This document shows, piece by piece, positions 50,696 through 60,751 of a stretch of 64,000 nucleotides of DNA. A model generated the notes under the pieces. That model saw nothing but the letters and a program-made list of their open reading frames with translations, made no database searches and was not told the DNA's origin. The position numbers and the translations under genes are program-made. Numbering within the stretch: the stretch's first letter is position 1; each line of letters begins with the position of its first letter. This stretch comes from a bacterium. Its GTDB lineage: Bacteria; Patescibacteriota; Dojkabacteria; GCA-002793355. The stretch is taken from positions 62,001 to 126,000 of the forward strand of contig JADYZG010000029.1 of assembly GCA_020853235.1 (NCBI GenBank). The letters run 5' to 3'.

Positions 50696-51808
50696 TTACC
50701 GTAAATATAAAGAAATATTCCGTAGGTGCTCCTCATTCGTACGACCATAACGGATAACACCGTCTGTACCATGCAAATAGAACCAGTAAGGACTTTCTTT
50801 GGGATTAAGTACTGCTCGAACACTATCCAACCCTGGGTTGTCTATTGGCGTTGGTGGCAACCCCATATGTTTGTATGTGTTATATCGTGAATTATTGGAC
50901 TTATCTTGTATGGTTATAGGTGCTTTCCAATTTTTTTTCTCGTATAAAAATGTCGCGTCAACTTGGAGTAACCAGCCATTTTTAATTCTTTTTTCGAGAA
51001 TCCCTGCAACAGTTTGCTTCTCTTCGTACGATTTCCCAGCCTCCTTCTCAATAATAGAAGCCATAATAATCACTTGATATGGTGTGTATGTGCCAGATGA
51101 TACAAATCTTGGTTGTGATGCGATTTTTTGAGTAAATGTGGTCGTTAAAAGATCCACTATTTCTCTGGCAGAAGCATTTTTAGCAACGTCATAGGTGTCT
51201 GGGAAAAGGAATCCCTCGATTGATTGCTTACCTTTGGTATACTCGAAAGTATTGAGATATTCTTTGTCAGTTGTTAATGCAAGAAATTCTTGTTTAGAGA
51301 ATTTCTTGATTGTGTTTTCAGTTCCCATGGCAGCACCGATCTTTTCGGCGATTTCATCCATGCGGAGACCTTCAGGCAACACGATTCTTGTTGTTGGAAT
51401 TCTTGCACTTTGGAGCATTGGAATGAGCTGTTCAAGGGTGACGGGAAGTGAAATCTCATAGTACCCGGCTTGGATCTTACTTCCAGCATTAATCTTACGG
51501 ACATAACAAAGAAAATCGTTCGCACTTGAGATAACTCCTTTTTCTTGTAGAAGTTTTCCAATTGCATGAGGTTCGAGACCGGGTGTGATGGTAACTGGTT
51601 GAGTTCCAGCGGAGGTCGAGGTTTGTTGAGACACAATATGTGGACTCCAATAACATCGATAGAGCAATAATCTATTAGCAACTTCTTTGTTTGAGAGAAT
51701 AATGGCGATACCAACACCAATCAGAGTAATCGTCGCAAGTATTATTGGAAATACCTTTGATTTTTTCTTGATCGGTTCTTTAATTGTTTTTCCAGAGTAA
51801 AATGCCAT
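50696..51808 (-). CDS. mltG: Endolytic murein transglycosylase MltG
   Basis: IEGFLFPDTYDV...IMASIIEKEAGK...YNTYKHMGLPPTPIDNPG. Confidence 0.95.
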   Translation of the reverse strand: MAFYSGKTIKEPIKKKSKVFPIILATITLIGVGIAIILSNKEVANRLLLYRCYWSPHIVSQQTSTSAGTQPVTITPGLEPHAIGKLLQEKGVISSANDFLCYVRKINAGSKIQAGYYEISLPVTLEQLIPMLQSARIPTTRIVLPEGLRMDEIAEKIGAAMGTENTIKKFSKQEFLALTTDKEYLNTFEYTKGKQSIEGFLFPDTYDVAKNASAREIVDLLTTTFTQKIASQPRFVSSGTYTPYQVIIMASIIEKEAGKSYEEKQTVAGILEKRIKNGWLLQVDATFLYEKKNWKAPITIQDKSNNSRYNTYKHMGLPPTPIDNPGLDSVRAVLNPKESPYWFYLHGTDGVIRYGRTNEEHLRNISLYLR

Positions 51809-51824
51809 AATTCCAGTAATAATA

Positions 51825-52199
51825 TTATCTTGTTTGGGTCAACCACTGTTCAAGGATAGCGATAGCACTGTATGAGTCTAAATTCTGTTGTTGTTTGTGA
51901 GTTATGAGATCTTTTTTGATGCTTAGCGAGGTATTGTCTTCATTTACATAGGTTGTCGTTACTGAAAATCGTTTTTGCAGTGTCTCCGTAAACGTTTTAA
52001 CTTTCTTTGCGGTATTCTCGTAGGAAGGAAGCCCGATTATGACATGCTGAAGTCGATAGTCAGCAATAATTTTTCCTAGTGATTGCCAGAGGAATTGGTC
52101 ATTTTTTACTAACGGTAACGGACTTATGATCTCTGAACTATCTTCAAGAATCGCAATCCCGAGCTTCTTTGTTCCAAAATCTATACCTAGTATGTACAT
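51825..52199 (-). CDS. Putative Holliday junction resolvase YqgF/RuvX
   Basis: ILGIDFGTKKLGIAI...VIIGLP...YVNEDNTS. Confidence 0.88.
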   Translation of the reverse strand: MYILGIDFGTKKLGIAILEDSSEIISPLPLVKNDQFLWQSLGKIIADYRLQHVIIGLPSYENTAKKVKTFTETLQKRFSVTTTYVNEDNTSLSIKKDLITHKQQQNLDSYSAIAILEQWLTQTR

Positions 52200-52259
52200 G
52201 TATTTACTTGTTAGTTACCACATTTGATTATCGCACATTAATTGTTAACGGATTACTAA

Positions 52260-54071
52260 TTACATGAGTTCACCTTTGATGCGGATAATGCCGTTACCAA
52301 TTTTTTCTTGATGAGTGATCTTGAATACACCTGAAATTTCGCTAGTATTGTTCATGTGAGGTCCATTACACAGCTCCTGTGAGAATGGGTCTTTCTGTGT
52401 TCCAATGGTGTAAACTTTTACAACATCTGCATATTTTCCTTCGAAAGCTGCAAAGGGTACGAGTTTCAGCGCAGATTCACGATCCATTTCTACGAATGAT
52501 ACCGAAAGTCCAGCTTTAATTTTTTCATTAATCAATTGTTCTACAGAAGAAACTTGCTCTGGAGTAAGTTTCTCTGGATTTGGAAAATCAAATCGCAATC
52601 GTTCAGGAGTGATATTGCTCCCTTTCTGATAAATATGGTCCCCAATTAATTTTCGAAGCGCAGCCAAAAGTAGGTGAGTTGTTGTATGGTATTGTTTTGA
52701 TTTTTCTGATGTATCGGCTAATCCACCTTTGAACAATCCTTTTGTCGCAGTTCGTGATTTCTCTTGATGTTCTTCGTTTTTCTTTTTATGGTTACTCCAG
52801 AAGCTCTTTGTATCGACAGTGATTCCGAGTGTGTTGAGTTCTTCAATAAACATTTCTGGTGGAAATCCGAATGTCTCGTAAAGTGAAAAGGATTCGCCAT
52901 GTTGGTTCGTAAAGGTTATTCCTTTGTAACGCTCTGCAACTTTTGCAACTTGAGAAATTCCATCTTTGAGTGTGTTCCTGAATTTTATTTCTTCTTGTTC
53001 AAGAGTATGGAGGATATATTCTTTTTTTACTCCGAGTTCCGGGTAAATAACACTAAATTGGTTTATTGCGACTTCCCCAATTTCTCGTACGAAGGGCTTT
53101 TCAATGCCCATGATTTTCCCGTGGCGAATAGCTCTTCGGATGAGTCTCCGAAGTACATATTCTTTTTCCGTTTTTCCAGGTTCAACCCCATCCATAATAA
53201 TCCATGTCGCAGACTTAATGTGATCGACGATGATACGTTCTGATTTGATGTTGTGGTTTGTCGCTAAAGCTCGTGTTGCATCTGCAATTGGGCGATAAAT
53301 ATCCGTATCGTGATAACTTTCGACTCCTTGCATGAGGATGACAATGCGATCGAGTCCACCTCCAAAATCGACGTTCTTTTTCGCAAGTGGAGTGAATTTT
53401 CCATCTTTATTCAAAAATTCCATGAAGACGTTGTTCCCAATTTCAATGTATTTTCCGCAATCACAGTTAACGTGGCAGTCTAGTCCACAAGCTTCTTTTC
53501 CTGTATCGTAGAAAATCTCTGAAGTTGTACCACAAGGACCACCTCCAGCAAGTCCCCACCAGTTCTTCTTTTTATCATAAAGTTGGATTTTCTCACCTTT
53601 TCCTGTTTTTGCGTTAATTCCGTATTTTTTGAAAATATCTCTTAAAATTTCGATAGATATAGTATCGAGTGGAGCATCTTGATCACCTTCGAATACTGTT
53701 CCATATAGTTTCTCGATGGGAATTCCAAGTTTCTCAACAAAAAATTCATAAGTTTGCTCGAGAGCTTCTTTCTTAAAATAGTCTCCAAGTGACCAGTTAC
53801 CAATCATTTCGAAGGCAGTTGCATGAGATATATCTCCAACTTCCTCGAGATCTTCTGTTCTCACGCAACGCTGAATATTTACTAAACGTACCCCAAGTGG
53901 ATGGGTTTCTCCGAGTAAGTAAGGAACGATCGGAAACATTCCTGAATTAACGAAGAGAAGTGTTGGGTCATTCTCTGGCACCAATGATGCATTCGGAATC
54001 TCATTGTGATGTTTACTTTTCATAAAGCTGAGGTACGCATTACGAACCTCAACATATGTCATCTGTTTCAT
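52260..54071 (-). CDS. alaS: Alanyl-tRNA synthetase, short form
   Basis: FVNSGMFPIVPYL, VNIQRCVRTEDLEEVGD, CNGPHMNNT editing motif; 603 aa. Confidence 0.93.
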   Translation of the reverse strand: MKQMTYVEVRNAYLSFMKSKHHNEIPNASLVPENDPTLLFVNSGMFPIVPYLLGETHPLGVRLVNIQRCVRTEDLEEVGDISHATAFEMIGNWSLGDYFKKEALEQTYEFFVEKLGIPIEKLYGTVFEGDQDAPLDTISIEILRDIFKKYGINAKTGKGEKIQLYDKKKNWWGLAGGGPCGTTSEIFYDTGKEACGLDCHVNCDCGKYIEIGNNVFMEFLNKDGKFTPLAKKNVDFGGGLDRIVILMQGVESYHDTDIYRPIADATRALATNHNIKSERIIVDHIKSATWIIMDGVEPGKTEKEYVLRRLIRRAIRHGKIMGIEKPFVREIGEVAINQFSVIYPELGVKKEYILHTLEQEEIKFRNTLKDGISQVAKVAERYKGITFTNQHGESFSLYETFGFPPEMFIEELNTLGITVDTKSFWSNHKKKNEEHQEKSRTATKGLFKGGLADTSEKSKQYHTTTHLLLAALRKLIGDHIYQKGSNITPERLRFDFPNPEKLTPEQVSSVEQLINEKIKAGLSVSFVEMDRESALKLVPFAAFEGKYADVVKVYTIGTQKDPFSQELCNGPHMNNTSEISGVFKITHQEKIGNGIIRIKGELM

Positions 54072-54086
54072 AGATAATTATATCAC

Positions 54087-57000
54087 CTAGAGCTTGGGAA
54101 TGGATGGCGATTCTGGCGGTAATGATTGAGCGGATGCTTGGGTAGCAACGGGAAGCTTTATCTCTGGTAGCGGCGGTGGTTTCTGCTCTGGTAATTTTAC
54201 TGGTTCCGATGACTTTGGCACGATCATATTTCCTGGAACGGTTGCAGGTGGTCTTGGAGATTCGTGTTGTTTAAGTGGCGTTGCGGGTAGTGTTGGCCTT
54301 TGTTCAGTCATCGGAAGTTTTTGAGGGAATGCTTCAGATGCAGGTTTCACTTGCTGTGGAATCGAAGGCAATTTAATTACTGGTTTCTCCTCTGTTGGTT
54401 TTGCGATAACAGGGCTATAATCTGGCTTCGCGGGTAATTGACTGTGAGTCTGTGCACTAATTGGCATAGGAGTCGTAGTTACCTCTCGTCTTACTTGTTG
54501 CACAAAAGTATTCATTGCTTGTGGCGAAGTAACTTTTTGAGTTTCTGACACAACAGGCCTTGTTTCGGGCAAGGCAGTGGGAGTAACTGGCTCTTTTGGT
54601 TTCAAAATTGGGGTATAAACTGTTGCTTTACTATCCGCAGTGCCGATGGTTGGGTAATTTGTAGTCGTAGGTGGTGTTGCTACCCCTACAAAAGAAGCTG
54701 TTGGAGTTTTTAGTGTTGGAGGATTTGTTACTGGGGTTGGTTGCTTCGGTTGCTGATTTTGTAAATCTTTGTCTGAGTTGCGGAACGCGAAATACATGAT
54801 AATTGGGAGGAGAACAAGAATGATAATGAGTATCATTGCGGCAATAAAATAAGTGTAGTATTTCTTATTAATATAAATACCGAAAAAATCGACAAGGTTC
54901 TCGTCAGTCTCAGAATTTTCAGTTATTGTAAAGGATAGTGTTACTTCTTTTGTTTTATCTTTAGTATCTTTGGCAGTAACCTTTAGCTGATGGACACCCG
55001 GTTCTAGGAGTGTGTTGGGTTTATAGGTCGCGGTTATTGCCTTTCCTGAATCAGCAGAAAAAGTGTATTTGTCTGTGATATCAGTTCCATCTAATTCGAT
55101 AGAGAGGAGACTTTTTGAAAGTATGCCATCTCTCGATGCGCTAAACGAGATCACCGATTGAAAATCAGGAGGTGAAATTTCGTCTTGGTTTTTTGGTGAG
55201 GTGACTTGAATCGAGAGTTCATCAAATTCGGGAGATGGCTCCTCAGTGGGAGAAGGTGTTATTGTTGGTGTAGTCGTTGGGATTGGTGTCGTTGTTTTTG
55301 TCGCAGTTACAGTCGGAGAGGTAGTTGGTTTGGGAGTAATTGTTGGTTTTGGTGTTGGCTTAGGTTTTGGGAGTATCCTCACGAGTGCTGTATATCCAGT
55401 TCCGACTGCGGGGGGAGAGAAACCGTCGGTTGCTGTGACAATAAAATAGTAGTCGCCAGGCGCGAGTGAGTTTGTATTTACTGTAATCCCGCGAGTATTG
55501 TAGGAAATGTTATTGTTGTATGTCGAACGAGAAGAAGTACTTAAACTCTTGGTATAGTAAACGCCAAAAGAAACAATTTGATGTCGATCTGTGACGGTCC
55601 ATTTTAAAAGAAATGGACTTCCTTGATAGCGAGTAATGGCTTTTGTTGGATCTGTAATGGTCAAGCGTGGAATATCATTGTTTGGATAATCAACATTTAT
55701 TACCCATGTCCTTGTAATGTAATGACCGTACCCATCGTTGACTGAGACAGAAAAAAGATTACTTCCCGCATGTTTAGCTGCCGGTGTTCCTGTGAACTGA
55801 ATACTGTAGTTGGTTTCACCGCCAGAAGTAGTCGTTGAAGAAACGGCAACGTTTGCCCATGATGGCTTTGCAACGATTGTGTGTTGTAAGGGATCGCCAT
55901 CGATATCTTTTGCACGAAGCGTGAATGAATAGGCAGTACCGTAGACAAAAGAAACGGATGGGGAAGACCCTCCATCGGCAGGAATAGACATGGGATCAGA
56001 GGTGAATGAAGGCACGGCATTTGTTGCAACTGAGACCTGTGCATTAACCGTTGAGAGGAAACTTTTTGCCATATTCGCAACAGCTAGTTGTATAAGTAAT
56101 CCTAGTGAAACGGTTGGGTTTTTGAGTTCACAAATAAATTCTTTTCCAGTCGTTGAGGTAAAGATTGCTTGACCATTGTACGTGCCTTTATTAAATTGAT
56201 AACTGAGAGAGGGATTGCTGGTTTTGTCGAGAATTACCCTCTTTGGCGTTGCTGTGAAAGTATAGTCAAATGTTTTTTCTAACTTACCATCTTTTGTTAA
56301 CGCAATCTTCGCTCGAGCAAGTTGTTCTGAACTTTCTGCAACGATGACAAGAGGAGTTTCTACTCTGTAGTCCAAGATTTTTACTGAAATTGCAGGGGTG
56401 AAAGTACAGGTAAAGTATGCGGTATCTTTTTGGAGTACTTGAAGGGTGAATGTCTGTGTCGAGACACTTTTCCCATCGTTTGCGTAAACGGTTATTTGAT
56501 AGGGCCTTTCTTGATATTTTGAATTCTCCCAAATAACTTGGTTATCTTCGAGTCTAACACCTTCTGGAGCTTTTTGTTCTTTAGTACAAAACGCTGTATC
56601 AGGGCAAGTAAGACTGTAGGTAATCACATCAGAATCGGCGTCTGAAGTCTCGACAGTATACCTAAAAGGTTCTCCTTCTGTAACATATTTCTGGGGTTCC
56701 GAGTAAAACATTGGCGCACTATTTTTCACATATTCCCCTAGTTTCAATACGGGTAGTACTAGTTTTTCATTCCAAATAGAAACAGACGTTGTATCTGCCG
56801 CGCCAAGAAGTGAGATCTTAATCGGTCTTTGTTGTTCTGTAAGCTCCGCACTAAGGATACCATTGATAGTAAAGGATATTGCCGAAGAGGAGAATTCACT
56901 AAAATCACAGGTGTTGTCTTCTGAACACCTTTGTGGGAGTAGTGCATTGTACTCGGTTGGGGTAACCATTGTTGCTGGGTAGACCAAGAATCCATTTTGA

Positions 57001-57335
57001 TATCCAATAACTTTAAGTAATTTTGCATCTTGGATTTGAATAGATTTGATATCAACCTTGGTTTTGTCGAACTCAACAAATGCTGCGAAGTGTTTCAGGG
57101 GGATTGTTTTTGGAGATGTTGTGGTTACTTTTACTGAAAACGATCCACCTTTGGCAATATTACTCGAACTTTCAGTTGTAACGACAAAGGTCGATTCTTC
57201 TTTTTGGAATGGTTTTGTAAAAGCTTTGTTCACTAATTGCGCAAAGTTTCCATATCCAACAATTGCGGTTGGTAGTACCAAAAGCATAAATAAAGAAAAA
57301 ATACTCAATATCTGGCGAATTCTTTGTTTTTTCAC
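54087..57335 (-). CDS. Giant surface protein with Ig/cadherin-like domains, Thr/Pro linker, TM and Pro-rich tail
   Basis: 1082 aa: signal TM; cadherin-like segments (TSDADSDVITYSL, AKDIDGDPLQHTI); linker KPTPKPTITPKPTTSPTV; TM YTYFIAAMILIIILVLLPIIMYFAF; Pro-rich C-terminus. Confidence 0.8.
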   Translation of the reverse strand: MKKQRIRQILSIFSLFMLLVLPTAIVGYGNFAQLVNKAFTKPFQKEESTFVVTTESSSNIAKGGSFSVKVTTTSPKTIPLKHFAAFVEFDKTKVDIKSIQIQDAKLLKVIGYQNGFLVYPATMVTPTEYNALLPQRCSEDNTCDFSEFSSSAISFTINGILSAELTEQQRPIKISLLGAADTTSVSIWNEKLVLPVLKLGEYVKNSAPMFYSEPQKYVTEGEPFRYTVETSDADSDVITYSLTCPDTAFCTKEQKAPEGVRLEDNQVIWENSKYQERPYQITVYANDGKSVSTQTFTLQVLQKDTAYFTCTFTPAISVKILDYRVETPLVIVAESSEQLARAKIALTKDGKLEKTFDYTFTATPKRVILDKTSNPSLSYQFNKGTYNGQAIFTSTTGKEFICELKNPTVSLGLLIQLAVANMAKSFLSTVNAQVSVATNAVPSFTSDPMSIPADGGSSPSVSFVYGTAYSFTLRAKDIDGDPLQHTIVAKPSWANVAVSSTTTSGGETNYSIQFTGTPAAKHAGSNLFSVSVNDGYGHYITRTWVINVDYPNNDIPRLTITDPTKAITRYQGSPFLLKWTVTDRHQIVSFGVYYTKSLSTSSRSTYNNNISYNTRGITVNTNSLAPGDYYFIVTATDGFSPPAVGTGYTALVRILPKPKPTPKPTITPKPTTSPTVTATKTTTPIPTTTPTITPSPTEEPSPEFDELSIQVTSPKNQDEISPPDFQSVISFSASRDGILSKSLLSIELDGTDITDKYTFSADSGKAITATYKPNTLLEPGVHQLKVTAKDTKDKTKEVTLSFTITENSETDENLVDFFGIYINKKYYTYFIAAMILIIILVLLPIIMYFAFRNSDKDLQNQQPKQPTPVTNPPTLKTPTASFVGVATPPTTTNYPTIGTADSKATVYTPILKPKEPVTPTALPETRPVVSETQKVTSPQAMNTFVQQVRREVTTTPMPISAQTHSQLPAKPDYSPVIAKPTEEKPVIKLPSIPQQVKPASEAFPQKLPMTEQRPTLPATPLKQHESPRPPATVPGNMIVPKSSEPVKLPEQKPPPLPEIKLPVATQASAQSLPPESPSIPKL

Positions 57336-57337
57336 AA

Positions 57338-58687
57338 TTAGCGTTTCAAAGTTAAATTGTTAATTCGTGTCTGAATAGATTGTAGATCATCTGCAGACAC
57401 GGAACCTCGCTCTTCTGATGCGAGTAATTCTTTTCTTAACGTTTCTTCCCAAATGCCATAATCATACAATGGCCAACTTTTCATCTTCGGAGCCATTTCT
57501 AGTATTGGTCCGATGTAAGGGGCATCTTTTTGTTCGTCTGCCATATCTTTTCTTGGATATGGATTGCCAATAAGTCTCTTTTCCGTTTGTGCCTTGTAAA
57601 TACGTCTCATTTGTTCTGGCTCACTTAACCATTTCAGGAAAGCCCATGCTTCTTCTGGATGTTTCGATTTTTTTGATACAACATCAATCCAAAATGATCC
57701 AAGATATTGGGGAACATCTGGATTTGCACCTGGAAGTACGGGTAATGGTAATGCTTCGAATCGAAGTGAGGAATTCATACCTACTAAATCGATAATTCTC
57801 CAGCTTGGAGCAATCATCATTGCGAGCCTGCCACTAGAAAACGCTTGGAGATCATCTTCCATACGTGAAGACCAGGCGCCGAGTTTTGAGAATTCATAAA
57901 ATCTATTAATTGCTGCCAAACCTTGTGGTGTTGCAAATGATGCCGAAATCTTTGCTGTGGATGGGTCAACAGTAACAACGGGTACTGCTGATTGTGTCAT
58001 CATAGTAAGAATAATTTCAGGAGAACTTCTGACATTGGAAAAACTTCCCATATTGATGCCAGCAATCTTGATTGTTCCATTCGCATTCTTTTGAGAAAGT
58101 TTCAGCGCGGTTTGTAAAGTAACATCCCAGTCTTTTGTTGCAGTTCTTGGATCGGTAATATTCGCCTTATCAAATATATCCTTGTTATAAAGGAGAACTA
58201 ACCCGTCAATAATCTGTGGCGAACCATAGACGAGGTTGTTTGATGTTGTGATGGCTTCGTAAATTGCGGGATAATAAAGCTCCTTCGCTTGAGCTCCAGT
58301 CAGAATGCTTGTTGGCGCTGCTACAAGAGAGGGAAGTAATTTTGCAATCCATGTTTGGTGTACCCGAATGATATCAACGCTTCCGTTTGCGATTCTTTCT
58401 TCGGCATCGGTTTGATATACCCCTTTATAAGTCAAACCGCTTTGGTTGATAAAACTTGCTTTTGTGTATGTAATGGAAACGTTTGGATTTTGTGCCTGAT
58501 ACTCGGCTATGAGCGGTTCGTAAATTTCTTTTTGATCCCACAACCCAATATAGTTTAGTTCGACTTTCCCATTCGTACTACCGGTATTGCCTGAAAGAAA
58601 TCTTGATACGAGAAGCGCAATAACGACAACGATAACAACCACTCCAAGGAAGAGTAAGACAATTACGGGACCTTTTTTATTATTCAT
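57338..58687 (-). CDS. Extracellular solute-binding protein (ABC family 1-like)
   Basis: N-terminal TM; LLYNKDIFDKANITDP, KWLSEPEQMRRIY; start moved to ATG 58687, which overlaps the sortase stop. Confidence 0.85.
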   Translation of the reverse strand: MNNKKGPVIVLLFLGVVVIVVVIALLVSRFLSGNTGSTNGKVELNYIGLWDQKEIYEPLIAEYQAQNPNVSITYTKASFINQSGLTYKGVYQTDAEERIANGSVDIIRVHQTWIAKLLPSLVAAPTSILTGAQAKELYYPAIYEAITTSNNLVYGSPQIIDGLVLLYNKDIFDKANITDPRTATKDWDVTLQTALKLSQKNANGTIKIAGINMGSFSNVRSSPEIILTMMTQSAVPVVTVDPSTAKISASFATPQGLAAINRFYEFSKLGAWSSRMEDDLQAFSSGRLAMMIAPSWRIIDLVGMNSSLRFEALPLPVLPGANPDVPQYLGSFWIDVVSKKSKHPEEAWAFLKWLSEPEQMRRIYKAQTEKRLIGNPYPRKDMADEQKDAPYIGPILEMAPKMKSWPLYDYGIWEETLRKELLASEERGSVSADDLQSIQTRINNLTLKR

Positions 58688-59496
58688 CAGATTCTGTCTG
58701 CAATAACAATTAATCTCTTTGTTCCAATTCCAAGTGGCCAACAGGTAAGAAGAACGGCGCGTTCTTTATCTGTCTGTTCGCTCATAAAACTTAGATCTTG
58801 GGCTTCGATTATTTTCTTTCCTGAGATGATATAGCGAAGCTCTTTGCCATCCCTCTCTATGGTCATTGTATCACCAATAGAAACGGTATCAAGCCGAGAA
58901 AAGACGATTTGAGGACTACTTCGTCCAGCAAAAAAACCAGCAACTCCACTGTGTCCGTAAATGACGCTTAATCCTTCGTCACCAGGGACGGCTGTTCCTT
59001 TAAGGTGAGCGACACCGTGTTTAAGTGCCTTGTCGTAGATAGCTGCATTGTTACCCGGGATGTTCGCCGCAAGATTGACTCGGGTGATTCCTGATTTTTC
59101 AATGGTAATTTTCATCGTTTTTTTATATTCTGTGTCAATCTTCGACGTGTGATTTTGAGCAACTACGGCTTCAAACCATGCAGTGCCTGGATCGACATAA
59201 TTTACTGCACTGAGCTTTTGCATGAAGGATTCAGGTACGGGCAGAAATATTGAACTATTCGAGGTTAGAGAGTATCCGGTTATAAGGGACCAAGTAAGCG
59301 GTAGTATCTGAGAAAGAATTAAGAGAACGCCAAAAAAAACAAGAATTTTTGGTAAAAACGGCCCAATAATTTTTTCTATATTTTTTTTCTTCTCAGTATG
59401 GGGCGCTGCTGTAATATGTTTGGTAATTACCTTAACGGGAACTTTCTTCTCAATTACTTGAATTGTCGGTTCAATTTTTGGTAAAATCGGGAGCAT
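58687..59496 (-). CDS. Sortase family protein
   Basis: YGHSGV, LLTCWPLGIGTKRLIV (catalytic His, Cys, Arg). Confidence 0.9.
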   Translation of the reverse strand: MLPILPKIEPTIQVIEKKVPVKVITKHITAAPHTEKKKNIEKIIGPFLPKILVFFGVLLILSQILPLTWSLITGYSLTSNSSIFLPVPESFMQKLSAVNYVDPGTAWFEAVVAQNHTSKIDTEYKKTMKITIEKSGITRVNLAANIPGNNAAIYDKALKHGVAHLKGTAVPGDEGLSVIYGHSGVAGFFAGRSSPQIVFSRLDTVSIGDTMTIERDGKELRYIISGKKIIEAQDLSFMSEQTDKERAVLLTCWPLGIGTKRLIVIADRI

Positions 59497-59523
59497 TAAC
59501 TAGTATAAAGAAACAACGAAACT

Positions 59524-60648
59524 ATGTCAAAATCGGGAAGAAATTATTATGATATCCTTGGAGTTTCAAAGTCTGCATCAGCGGGGGAAATTAAAAAAGC
59601 ATACCGAAAACTTGCAGCAAAATACCACCCTGATCGGAACAAGGAATCGAACGCAGAAGAAAAATTTAAGGAAGTAGGCGAAGCATACGAAGTGCTTTCC
59701 GACTCGAATAAACGACAAATGTATGATCAATACGGGGAAGCAGGTGTCTCTGGTTCATCTGGACCACGAGGGGGAAGCGCGACAACAGGGGATTGGTCAC
59801 AATATTCTCAGGTCTTTGATATGGGTGATATGTCTAACCTTTTTGGTGGAATGTTTGGTGATCTTTTTGGAACTGGAAGTTCTATGGGCGGTCGTCGTAG
59901 GTCACAACGAATTAATGAATCAGAACCTGGTGAAGATAGAGAGGTAACAATTAAGATTAAGTTCGAAACCGCAAATAACGGTGGTGATGTGACAGTTGAA
60001 TATGATAGGTATGGTGTATGCAAACCATGTAAAGGTACTGGAAGTTTGTCACAGAAAACAACGACGTGTTCGAAATGTAATGGGTCGGGATACGTTCACT
60101 ATCAGCAAGCGACACCATTAGGAAGCTTCATGTACCAGTCACCTTGCCCTACGTGTAATGGTTCTGGAAAGACTATTACCGATCCTTGCCCTCATTGTAA
60201 AACAACAGGTCGAGTTGCCGAAAAGATGCATTTGGATATAAAAATTCCGCAAGGTGCGTACAATGATTTAACCCTCAAATTTAGGGGTGGTGGGAACATA
60301 GGTAAACATAATGGCGAAGCAGGTGATCTCTACATTACATTAAGCGTTCCGAATTTTAAAACATATAGGAGAGAGAGAGAGATTCTTTACGGTGAATTGG
60401 AGTTGCATCCGGTTAAGGCGGTACTCGGTAGTGACGTAGTGATAGAAACGCCATACGGAGATATTAAAGTCATGATTCCTGCAGGAACTCAGCCAGGGGA
60501 TACTATTACAGTAAGGCAGGCTGGCGCATACAAATTAGGTACTTCAATAAAAGGCGATATGAAATTATTCGTGAAGATTGTCATTCCGAAGAAATTATCT
60601 CGTACAGAAAGACAGGATTGGGAGGAATTAAGGAAAAATGTCGTTTAA
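59524..60648 (+). CDS. dnaJ: Chaperone DnaJ
   Basis: J domain with HPD; four CxxCxGxG-type zinc motifs. Confidence 0.97.
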   Translation: MSKSGRNYYDILGVSKSASAGEIKKAYRKLAAKYHPDRNKESNAEEKFKEVGEAYEVLSDSNKRQMYDQYGEAGVSGSSGPRGGSATTGDWSQYSQVFDMGDMSNLFGGMFGDLFGTGSSMGGRRRSQRINESEPGEDREVTIKIKFETANNGGDVTVEYDRYGVCKPCKGTGSLSQKTTTCSKCNGSGYVHYQQATPLGSFMYQSPCPTCNGSGKTITDPCPHCKTTGRVAEKMHLDIKIPQGAYNDLTLKFRGGGNIGKHNGEAGDLYITLSVPNFKTYRREREILYGELELHPVKAVLGSDVVIETPYGDIKVMIPAGTQPGDTITVRQAGAYKLGTSIKGDMKLFVKIVIPKKLSRTERQDWEELRKNVV

Positions 60649-60751
60649 AACTCCTCGTGGCCACATCAGCAGAGAGTCGAAGTAGCGAGATATTAATTGG
60701 GTACTGATTTGTGCTATAATTCCCCTGTAACTAATATCACACCATTTCCTC

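Noticed and set aside
55206-55469. Trp/Cys-rich and Gly/Val-rich plus-strand ORFs
   Set aside because: Antisense to the Thr/Pro-rich linker of the giant surface protein; composition artefact
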